8,522 bases of DNA, taken from NCBI GenBank assembly GCA_020344295.1, contig CP070819.1:589418-597939 (forward strand), read 5' to 3'. This document shows positions 1 through 5,366 of the stretch, piece by piece. The notes beneath the pieces are model-generated. The model had not been told where the DNA came from. It saw nothing but the letters and a program-made list of their open reading frames with translations, and searched no databases. Position 1 is the stretch's first letter. Every line of letters begins with the position of its first letter. Source of the stretch: Dehalococcoidia bacterium. Lineage in GTDB: Bacteria > Chloroflexota > Dehalococcoidia > SZUA-161. Both the position numbers and the translations under genes were made by a program.

Positions 1-1
1 G

Positions 2-127
2 GAGACCCCCTGGAGGGGTGTGAGCGCGGCTCCGCTTCTGGGCCAGCACAACGAACTTGTATATTGTGAGCGACTTGGTTTCAGCAGGCATCAACTGGGA
101 AAGCTCGCTGAAGCGGGGATTATCTAG
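2..127 (+). CDS. CaiB/BaiF family CoA transferase, C-terminal end (partial)
   Basis: The reading frame open from base 2 gives 41 residues before TAG and is cut by the window start. The tail reads APLLGQHNELVYCERLGFS and ends LAEAGII. This is the closing motif of class III CoA transferases (P-x-LGqHN, then a helix ending in G-V/I-I), and it aligns with the tail of the next gene (PLMGESNSYVFGELLGLS, ending VEDGAVY). The family moves CoA between carboxylic acids through an aspartyl-CoA intermediate; the catalytic part is outside the window. The stop lies 18 nt before the next start, so the two genes are probably one operon. Confident on family, substrate unknown. Confidence 0.85.
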   Translation, partial: ETPWRGVSAAPLLGQHNELVYCERLGFSRHQLGKLAEAGII

Positions 128-145
128 GCAGAGGTTTGTCTATTC

Positions 146-1360
146 ATGGACAGGGCTCCCTTGCAAGGAATAAGAGTAGCTGATTTCACCTGGCTTTGGG
201 CAGGAGCTTATGCCACTGGGCTGCTGGCAATGCTGGGAGCAGAGGTCATTAAGATCGAAAGTATGAGCAGTATTGACCAGACGCGGACAATGACTTTCAC
301 GATTGGAAAAGCATTCGAAGGCGTGGAGAACTCACCTGTTTTTAATACAATCAACCTTAACAAGCTATCTGTCAGACTCAACTTAAAACACCCTGAGGCA
401 GTTGACCTGGCGAAGAGAATCGTGCGAATCAGCGATGTAGCAGCACATAACATGAGGCCGGGGACTATGGAGCGTCTGGGCCTGGGCTACGATATACTCA
501 GGGATATAAAGCCCGATATAGTCATGCTCTCTTCGTCAGCATTTGGCAGCAAGGGACCCCTAAGATCATACGGCGGTTACGCACCCAACTTCGCCTGCGG
601 CAGCGGTTTAGCCAACCTTACCGGCTACAGTGATGGCACGCCGAACCCGATGACTGGCTCGACCGACCTGATGAGTGCCATCACCGGCGCATTCGCCGTA
701 GTCGCGGCGCTGAGCTGCCGACAGCAGACCGGACAGGGGCAGAATATAGATCTGTCATCAGTCGAAAGTCAGTCAGCACTAGCCGGAGACGCACTCATGG
801 AATATCTTATGAACGGAAGGGTTCAATACCGGAGGGGGAATCGTGACCGTATCACGGCACCTCATAACTGTTACCGTTGCCGCGGTGATGATAAATGGGT
901 CAGCATAGCGATTGCCACTGCCGACGATTGGAACGCCCTGTGCAGTGTCATGGGCGATCCCGGATGGGCCCGTGAGCGCAGGTTTGCAGACGCATACAGT
1001 CGCTGGAAGAACCAGGATGAACTGGACCGGCTGGTGACAGAGTGGACGATCAACTATACCCATTATGAAGTATTCGAGATGCTGCAGAACGCTGGTGTTG
1101 CCGCTATGCCCTCATTGAGCAATGAAGAGATTGTCAACGATCCGCACTTCAAACACCGTGCTATCTCCACAACTGTCGATCATCCGGTGATGGGGAAGCA
1201 GGTTGTCTTCGGGATTCCCTGGCGTTTTTCGAAAACGCAGGCTCGTGTCACTAAACCGTCTCCACTTATGGGAGAGAGCAACAGCTACGTTTTCGGAGAA
1301 CTCCTTGGTCTTTCTGATAATGAGATAAGTCGACTTGTGGAAGATGGGGCCGTCTACTAA
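146..1360 (+). CDS. CaiB/BaiF family (class III) CoA transferase
   Basis: A complete 404-residue protein, the usual family length. Visible family blocks are the N-terminal Rossmann-like start (VADFTWLWAGAYAT, then GAEVIKIES at 31-39), the NLNKLSVRLNLKHPEA block (71-85), NMRPGTMERLGLGYD (102-116), and STDLMSAITGAFAV around 172-185. Asp174 sits where the family carries the aspartate that forms the acyl anhydride with CoA. GQGQNIDLSSVES (196-208) is also typical. Function by family: cytoplasmic transfer of CoA from an acyl-CoA donor to a carboxylate, or racemisation of an acyl-CoA. The ATG at 146 is preceded by AGAGG (130-134) with good spacing. It follows another CaiB-family gene after 18 nt. 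Some family members, such as BbsE/BbsF, work as two different subunits, so a heteromeric enzyme is possible but inferred. Substrate cannot be told from sequence. Confidence 0.93.
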   Translation: MDRAPLQGIRVADFTWLWAGAYATGLLAMLGAEVIKIESMSSIDQTRTMTFTIGKAFEGVENSPVFNTINLNKLSVRLNLKHPEAVDLAKRIVRISDVAAHNMRPGTMERLGLGYDILRDIKPDIVMLSSSAFGSKGPLRSYGGYAPNFACGSGLANLTGYSDGTPNPMTGSTDLMSAITGAFAVVAALSCRQQTGQGQNIDLSSVESQSALAGDALMEYLMNGRVQYRRGNRDRITAPHNCYRCRGDDKWVSIAIATADDWNALCSVMGDPGWARERRFADAYSRWKNQDELDRLVTEWTINYTHYEVFEMLQNAGVAAMPSLSNEEIVNDPHFKHRAISTTVDHPVMGKQVVFGIPWRFSKTQARVTKPSPLMGESNSYVFGELLGLSDNEISRLVEDGAVY

Positions 1361-1559
1361 CCGTATATGTGACCTCGAGTCGTTGCCCCAGAGAATATCG
1401 TAAATACCATAACTGGGCGTAGTACAGTACAGCATTAATCAAAGTCTTCGCGCTCCTTCATTTATTTAGAACTCTACCTCACATTTCTGCTCAACTATTG
1501 CACCAAAAGCCTGATAGGGTTATTCTGTTGTCAATTCTTGTGGGGGAGGGACCTGGACT
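1361..1559. other. intergenic stretch, no clear feature
   Basis: About 200 nt between the CoA transferase and the zinc-ribbon gene. I see no convincing ORF, RNA gene or hairpin with a T-tract. The best promoter guess (TTGCAC, 17 nt, TATTCT ending at 1526) matches the sigma70 consensus poorly, so I do not call it. The strong SD of the next gene (GGGGGAGGG, 1542-1550) lies at the right edge. Confidence 0.5.
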
Positions 1560-1952
1560 ATGGAACGTTTGGATGAGATAGCCAAACAGTTAAAAGAATT
1601 CAGACGGGAGAACGCTAAACAGTTCGGCGAATTAAGGAATGAGATCACTGAGCTCAAGCAGATGCAAAGTGAGATCCTGTCGAAGCTGGGATCGGGAGAA
1701 CCTCCTCGGCGCGAGGATAAGAAGAAAGTATTAGGGGAAAAAAGAGAGGCAGAACGACCATTAGAGATGTATTGTGCTGATTGCTTTGAACTACGCCCCA
1801 TTATAGAACCTAAGCGGATAGAACTGCCGGATGGCAGCATAGCTACTCAGGGGAGGTGTTCGGTCTGCGGCACGACGGTCTTCAGGATGGCTACCATGAC
1901 AGGGGTGCTGACCAGCGATACGGACACAAATTCAGGGCGATACCGCAGATAA
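1560..1952 (+). CDS. small coiled-coil plus zinc-ribbon protein (DUF5679-like)
   Basis: A 130-residue protein in two parts. Residues 1-45 are a charged heptad-like helix (MERLDEIAKQLKEFRRENAK onward) that looks like a short coiled coil. A basic, probably disordered linker follows (48-68). Residues 71-109 form a four-cysteine zinc ribbon: YCADC (Cys72, Cys75), a middle stretch with PKRIELPDGSIATQGRC, then CSVCGTTVFRM (Cys100, Cys103). The spacing and the words around it (YC-x2-C, PK-x-I/V-x-L-x-(D/N)G, G-x-C-x-x-CGT-x-(V/M)FR) resemble the DUF5679 zinc ribbon as I remember it. Function is unknown; nucleic-acid or protein binding is possible by analogy with other ribbons. The SD is GGGGGAGGG (1542-1550), 9 nt before ATG. 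The gene stands alone between non-coding stretches. Confidence 0.8.
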   Translation: MERLDEIAKQLKEFRRENAKQFGELRNEITELKQMQSEILSKLGSGEPPRREDKKKVLGEKREAERPLEMYCADCFELRPIIEPKRIELPDGSIATQGRCSVCGTTVFRMATMTGVLTSDTDTNSGRYRR

Positions 1953-2030
1953 TGGGGAGCCAGAGCATACGTTGTTCCCAGTGATTAGCTTCCACTGTAA
2001 TACGGAGGGACAGGCACTCAGTGTCACATA

Positions 2031-2249
2031 TTAAGTCTTGATCTTCCTCAGCACCTCTCCCGACTCAGGGAACCGGCCTGTCTCGAACTTGGAGAAAATG
2101 AGTTTGTTATCTACCTTAACATCGAAGATCCCATTGCCTCCGGCAACTAATTGCGCCTCAACGCCCAGACCCTCACGCAGTTCATCAGCCAAACTGGCAG
2201 CATTAGGCTTATAGTTTCACGCCGAACAATAATGGATTTCAATTTTCAT
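2031..2249 (-). CDS. selW: SelW-like (Rdx family) selenoprotein with in-frame UGA as Sec11
   Basis: Read on the minus strand, ATG at 2249 opens a 72-residue frame ending in TAA at 2031. Its only interruption is TGA at codon 11 (2217-2219). The start reads MKIEIHYCSA, then TGA, then NYKPNAASLADEL. Eukaryotic SelW has the same arrangement, YCGAU followed by GYKP, so the TGA falls on the second redox position of C-x-x-U (Cys8, Sec11). The rest also fits the family: a helix, GGNGIFDVKVDNKLIFSK (37-54; compare G-x-F-x-V, then a basic SK), and GRFPESGEVLRKIKT at the end. Family members are small thioredoxin-fold redox proteins of the cytoplasm; their exact substrate is unsettled. A textbook SD (GGAGGT, 2255-2260) lies 5 nt upstream, with a promoter beyond it. 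The alternative is a nonsense-mutated Cys gene, but intact sequence on both sides and the exact site argue for selenocysteine. Confidence 0.88.
2186..2219 (-). promoter_or_regulatory. putative bacterial SECIS hairpin after the selW UGA
   Basis: On the minus strand the bases following the TGA (2217-2219) contain CTGCCAGTTTGGCTG (2200-2186). It folds as C-G, a T/T mismatch, then G-C, C-G, C-G and A-U, closing a GUU loop at 2194-2192. The loop starts with G, as bacterial SECIS loops usually do. It lies 22 nt after the UGA, inside the roughly 16-37 nt range accepted for bSECIS elements. The stem can be lengthened slightly with a bulged G (U-A and A-U below). SelB would bind here to insert Sec. 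The stem is short and I folded it by eye, so this is supportive rather than decisive. Confidence 0.5.
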
Positions 2250-2285
2250 GTCACACCTCCGGCTGGCCCGCAAAAACGTGGCCAA

Positions 2286-2314
2286 AGTATATCAGGCCGG
2301 CTCATGAGGAGCAA
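2286..2314 (-). promoter_or_regulatory. putative sigma70 promoter of selW
   Basis: On the minus strand: -35 TTGCTC (2309-2314), a 17-nt spacer, and -10 TATACT (2286-2291) preceded by TG-A, which makes an extended -10. The start of transcription would fall near 2279, giving a leader of about 30 nt that includes the SD. The spacer holds the 8-bp palindrome CTCATGAG (2301-2308). The -35 is weak, but the extended -10 compensates. Confidence 0.45.
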
Positions 2315-2337
2315 GGCCGTCAATTCACGATTGCATC

Positions 2338-2366
2338 TTGAGTTACCGTCAAACTAAGGATACAAT
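2338..2366 (+). promoter_or_regulatory. putative sigma70 promoter of the CorC/HlyC gene
   Basis: TTGAGT (2338-2343), a 17-nt spacer and TACAAT (2361-2366; five of six consensus bases). Transcription would start near 2373, only about 20 nt before the ATG at 2394 and just upstream of the SD GGAGGT (2383-2388). It lies back to back with the selW promoter, 23 bp separating the two -35 boxes. Confidence 0.5.
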
Positions 2367-2393
2367 TGCGCCAACGGCAAACGGAGGTGCCTC

Positions 2394-3707
2394 ATGGATG
2401 GCATTGAGATATTGTATCTGGTTATATCGATCGCATTTCTGATCGTCTGTGCTTTCTTCTCCAGCGCCGAGATCGGCTTTATCAAACTGCAGCGAATAAG
2501 GCTTAAACACCTTGAGGAAGAAAAGGTCCCTAGCGCTTCGCGCGTTGCCAGGATAATGGAGCACCCGGAGCGATTCCTGTCCACCGTGCTCACCGGTATT
2601 AGCTTCGCTGAAACCATCGTCGTTTCCCTGGGAACAATCTTCATAGTCGCTCTGCTGGGAGAAGGCCTGGGCACACCGGTAGCAATAGTCGTCATTGCCA
2701 TAGTGCTGCTCATATTCGCCAAGGTTATCCCCAAAACCATAGCGGCACAACACCCGGAGCGGATTGCTCTCCTGTATGCGCGGCCAATAGAGATGATAAC
2801 CAGGCTGCTCGATCCCATGATAAACGCCCTAAGCTGGATCACCACCACTATTACCCGCACCAGCACTATGCCCAAAGCATTGATCAGCAGGGAGGAGATA
2901 AGCACTATTATCTCTGTCGGCCAGGAGGCGGGTTTGGTCGACGAGCACTCGGCAAAGATGCTGCACAGCGTGGTCAGACTAGGTGAATGCCAGGTACAAG
3001 AGGTCATGACACCTCGCACAGAAGCAAGCTGGGTGGAACTGGGAACGACATTGGCCGATTTCCTGAAGCTATATGCACAGTCCCCCGCCCAGCGCTATCC
3101 CGTCTATGAGGACACATACGATAATGTGAAGGGAATGCTGTCTACCTGGGACGTACTGACAGCCATGGCCCAAGGCACCATAGACCGCAAAGGATCCGTC
3201 ACCGACCTCTCCCGACAGGTATATTTCGTTCCCGAGACGAAGACGGTCGGCGAGTTGTTCGGTGAAATGAAAGAGGAAGGCTACCATATGGCGGTGGTCG
3301 TCGATGAGTACGGCGGCTCCTCCGGCATAGTGAGCATCGAACAACTGATCGATGAGATCGTGGGAGAGGTGAAAGAGGAGATTGTTGGGGCAGATAAGCC
3401 ATTCAAGCTGGTCGGCGAGAGCACTTATAAGCTACAAGGCAGCATGCGCATCGATGAGGTAAATGAACAGCTGGGTCTCGAGTTGCCTGAAGGTGAATAC
3501 AAGACCATCGGCGGTTTCGCCCTCAATCTCTTCGGACACTTGCCTAAGGAAGGCGAACAGGCAGTTCACGGGGATATAAGACTCGTCGCCGCTCAGGTAA
3601 AGGACAATAAGATAGCCCGGCTATTTGTAACCAAAGAAGCCAAGCCCGAGGAGCCGGACGATGTGGACGACAGTCCCGAAAAGGAAGAGGAAGATAAATC
3701 CACATAG
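2394..3707 (+). CDS. HlyC/CorC (CNNM/UPF0053) family transporter: DUF21, CBS pair, CorC domain
   Basis: 437 residues with the complete family architecture. Residues 1-155 are the membrane DUF21 domain: hydrophobic segments at about 5-25, 62-88 and 94-112, the FFSSAEIGFIKLQ motif (21-33), and KVIPKTIAAQHPERIA (110-125). A cytoplasmic linker leads to VMTPRTE (204-210), which opens the CBS pair (about 200-325). The pair ends with VVVDEYGGSSGIVSIEQLIDEIVGE split across 301-325. Residues 335-415 are the CorC_HlyC domain (GGFALNLFGHLPKEGE). The tail (418-437) is very acidic. Relatives act in Mg2+/Co2+ efflux with CBS nucleotide sensing; the old hemolysin label is not functional evidence. The SD GGAGGT is 5 nt from ATG. 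The gene has its own promoter and is divergent from selW. Confidence 0.93.
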   Translation: MDGIEILYLVISIAFLIVCAFFSSAEIGFIKLQRIRLKHLEEEKVPSASRVARIMEHPERFLSTVLTGISFAETIVVSLGTIFIVALLGEGLGTPVAIVVIAIVLLIFAKVIPKTIAAQHPERIALLYARPIEMITRLLDPMINALSWITTTITRTSTMPKALISREEISTIISVGQEAGLVDEHSAKMLHSVVRLGECQVQEVMTPRTEASWVELGTTLADFLKLYAQSPAQRYPVYEDTYDNVKGMLSTWDVLTAMAQGTIDRKGSVTDLSRQVYFVPETKTVGELFGEMKEEGYHMAVVVDEYGGSSGIVSIEQLIDEIVGEVKEEIVGADKPFKLVGESTYKLQGSMRIDEVNEQLGLELPEGEYKTIGGFALNLFGHLPKEGEQAVHGDIRLVAAQVKDNKIARLFVTKEAKPEEPDDVDDSPEKEEEDKST

Positions 3708-3740
3708 CCTCTTCTATCCTGAAATGCGCTCGTAACTGCG

Positions 3741-3769
3741 TTGAATTCCGCTCTACTTTCGACTAGAAT
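3741..3769 (+). promoter_or_regulatory. putative sigma70 promoter of the degV gene
   Basis: TTGAAT (3741-3746), exactly 17 nt, then TAGAAT (3764-3769; five of six consensus bases). Transcription would start near 3776, giving a 45-nt leader with AGGAG (3807-3811) before the ATG at 3821. A 7-bp inverted repeat (AACTGCG at 3734-3740, CGCAGTT at 3787-3793) brackets the promoter; its meaning is unknown. Confidence 0.5.
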
Positions 3770-3820
3770 ATGCCCACACTTGATCGCGCAGTTGCTGTTA
3801 TATCCTAGGAGTTTATTCAG

Positions 3821-4681
3821 ATGAAAAAAGTCGCTGTGGTCACGGACAGCACACTTTGTCTGCCTGCTGAACTGGTGGAGAAACATAATATTTCAATCGT
3901 ACCTCTCGTCATAATCCACAAGGGCAACAGTTATCGCGATGGAGTCGATATCAGCCCCGAGGAAGTCTATAAAATTATGAGGCAAAGGAAGGAGCTTCCC
4001 ACTACCTCAACCCCCTCGGCCGGTGACTTTCTGAATACCTACTGGCAGCTGAGTGAGAAGACAGATAGCATAGTCTGCATCACCCTTACCAGCCTGCAGA
4101 GTAAGACCTACGAAGCCGCATTTATGGGCAAGGAAAAAGCAAAGGAGGTCATACCGGACACGACAATTGAAGTGGTCGACAGCCGCGCCGTTGCCGGTGC
4201 GCTGGGCTTTGTGGCCTTAGAGGCAGCACGCGTCGCCGATAAAGGGGCGGATCTGACCGAGGTTGTAGCTACAGCGCAACGAATGATTGGTAGAGTAAAC
4301 CACCTGGCAATGGTAGACACTCTCTACTATCTGGCGAGAACGGGTCGTATCGCCAGGGCGGCAGCGTGGGCGGGCTCATTACTGAACATGAAGCCGGTTC
4401 TGGAGCATTCCACCCAGGTAGGCGAGACCACACCCGTGGCACGTCCACGGACTACGGCCAAGGCTGTGGAGATCATGCTGAAGATCATGGCAGATAGAGT
4501 AGGAGACTCTCCCGTGCACGTGATAGCGCATCATGCCGACGAAGCGGAGGAGGGGAAGAAGCTGGAAGCGCAGATCGGGGCACGGTTTAACTGCGTCGAG
4601 CTATATCTCACGGAATTCACCCCGGGAATGGGTGTCCACGCCGGCCCCGGAATTCTCGGCTTTTCCTACTACGCCGACTAG
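3821..4681 (+). CDS. degV: DegV family fatty-acid-binding protein
   Basis: 286 residues, normal DegV length. Diagnostic motifs in order: VAVVTDSTLCLPAEL (4-18), YRDGVDISPEEVYKIM (38-53), LPTTSTPSAGDFLNTY (59-74; the TSTPS segment binds the lipid carboxylate), VDSRAVAGALGF (119-130), MVDTLYYLARTGRI (164-177), LLNMKPVLE (187-195), and a C-terminal GVHAGPGILGFSYY (271-284). DegV proteins bind one long-chain fatty acid between two alpha/beta domains. In Firmicutes the FakB members present it to the kinase FakA for phospholipid synthesis; no FakA-like gene is visible here. The ATG at 3821 follows AGGAG with 9-nt spacing. It has its own putative promoter, so it is probably transcribed separately from the CorC gene 113 nt upstream. 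Family assignment is secure, lipid preference is not knowable from sequence. Confidence 0.95.
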   Translation: MKKVAVVTDSTLCLPAELVEKHNISIVPLVIIHKGNSYRDGVDISPEEVYKIMRQRKELPTTSTPSAGDFLNTYWQLSEKTDSIVCITLTSLQSKTYEAAFMGKEKAKEVIPDTTIEVVDSRAVAGALGFVALEAARVADKGADLTEVVATAQRMIGRVNHLAMVDTLYYLARTGRIARAAAWAGSLLNMKPVLEHSTQVGETTPVARPRTTAKAVEIMLKIMADRVGDSPVHVIAHHADEAEEGKKLEAQIGARFNCVELYLTEFTPGMGVHAGPGILGFSYYAD

Positions 4682-4811
4682 AGCATATACGTCGGGCACC
4701 CGGATGCACAGATAATCCTTGTCTTGAATTGAAGGAACGCTGAGGACAAGCGTAGTTCAAACTTTCAGTTTACGGAACGTTGATGAGCCCCACTGGAAAG
4801 CGCACAGGGAA

Positions 4812-4976
4812 TCAACACCCCTTCTTAATCTCACTGGCAATCTGCATAGTCTGCTCAAGCAGTGAGTGGATGCTTACATCGCTCAGATCACGAGACAATA
4901 TACTGACGAGGCTCTCCTCAACCTCCACACTGGTGAAGACATCAAGCATGCTATCGGTATCGACGTTGTCAGCCAT
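4812..4976 (-). CDS. possible small acidic protein, 54 residues, unknown
   Basis: On the minus strand, ATG at 4976 opens a 54-codon frame ending in TGA at 4812. The product starts MADNVDTDSMLDVFTSVEVE and ends QIASEIKKGC. It is acidic, has no membrane segment, and looks largely helical, with a sensible soluble-protein composition. An SD-like AAGGGG (4985-4990) lies 8 nt upstream and a GGAGGG (4992-4997) further out. I recognise no family. Support is the start site and composition only. The opposite strand is also open here, but would give a serine/threonine-rich sequence typical of a shadow frame. It would be the only gene in the window to stop at TGA. Confidence 0.45.
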   Translation of the reverse strand: MADNVDTDSMLDVFTSVEVEESLVSILSRDLSDVSIHSLLEQTMQIASEIKKGC

Positions 4977-5213
4977 TGCTCGCACCCCTTTCCCTCCACA
5001 CCAGTCTACCTCAGCCCAGTACTACCATAGTCAAAACGCCATGCGACATAATCGTATGCCATGCTTCGGTCGCAAGTTCTGTTTTTAAGCATAGCCTGAA
5101 GCCAGCGCTTTGTGAATAGCCTAACAGTTCAGATTTTCTCAAGGAAATCGTTACATAATGAGATAGTACTTTCATGGCCTGCATGTGAAGATATACCCGT
5201 AACCACGCCAGGC

Positions 5214-5243
5214 TTGACACCCGGCCTAGAGGGTAGTTATGCT
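5214..5243 (+). promoter_or_regulatory. putative sigma70 promoter of the TIM-barrel-like gene
   Basis: A perfect -35 TTGACA (5214-5219), an 18-nt spacer and TATGCT (5238-5243). Transcription would start near 5250, leaving a leader of about 115 nt before the ATG at 5367, which is long for this window. The -10 lies inside an inverted repeat, so regulation there is possible. Confidence 0.5.
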
Positions 5244-5249
5244 ACCTTC
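5229..5249 (+). repeat. inverted repeat over the -10 box
   Basis: GAGGGTAG (5229-5236), a 5-nt centre, and CTACCTTC (5242-5249) make an 8-bp stem with one G-T wobble. The -10 TATGCT falls in its centre and right arm. No T-tract follows, so it does not look like a terminator. An operator is one reading; if the real transcription start is further upstream it would be an RNA hairpin. Confidence 0.4.
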
Positions 5250-5262
5250 GGGAGCACCAATA

Positions 5263-5286
5263 TGCATGAAAAATTGCATGAAAAAT
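5263..5286 (+). repeat. perfect 12-nt tandem repeat, two copies
   Basis: TGCATGAAAAAT occurs twice with no gap. It lies in the presumed leader of the gene at 5367, about 13 nt after the predicted transcription start. Each unit contains the palindrome TGCA and an A-run. Purpose unknown: protein binding, or simple slippage. Confidence 0.8.
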
Positions 5287-5366
5287 AATCGGAAGGCCTG
5301 CTGCCAAGATCGCAACCCTACTGCTGGCATCCTCGATTGATCTAATATCTAGTCAAGAGGGAGAAC

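Larger units (their letters stand above)
4977..5366. other. 390-nt intergenic region with regulatory-looking sequence
   Basis: No convincing gene on either strand. From left to right it holds GCCATGC repeated directly at 5038-5044 and 5058-5064 (20 bp apart), an AT-rich unremarkable middle (5090-5210), a consensus-like promoter (5214-5243), an inverted repeat over its -10 (5229-5249), a 12-nt tandem repeat (5263-5286), and the SD of the next gene (5357-5363). I saw no tRNA, known riboswitch core, or hairpin with a T-tract. The open frame on the minus strand at 5011-5220 lacks a credible protein composition. Confidence 0.6.

Noticed and set aside
5..19. ACCCC-CTGGA-GGGGT hairpin at the window start
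   Set aside because: It lies within the coding sequence of the first CoA transferase, with no T-tract; most likely incidental.
1498..1526. TTGCAC-17-TATTCT promoter for the zinc-ribbon gene
   Set aside because: Only about half of the -35 and four of six -10 bases match; not better than chance in an AT-rich gap.
2217..2219. selW as a pseudogene broken by a nonsense mutation
   Set aside because: The stop is exactly at the family's Sec position, the frame is intact on both sides, and SD and promoter are preserved.
2151..2357. Open plus-strand frame of 68 codons
   Set aside because: It runs antisense through the selW gene and its promoter, has no SD, and its composition is unlike a protein; selW explains the region.
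4714..4752. CTTGTC / GACAAG inverted repeat after degV as a terminator
   Set aside because: The loop is about 21 nt and no T-run follows; too weak to call.
4761..4814. TGA after Cys54 of the 54-residue ORF as a second selenocysteine
   Set aside because: The 16 following codons match no selenoprotein context and I saw no clear hairpin; a normal stop is the simpler reading.
4780..5088. Open plus-strand frame of about 102 codons between degV and the barrel-like gene
   Set aside because: Serine/threonine-rich, needs a TTG start without a good SD, and lies opposite the better-supported 54-codon frame.
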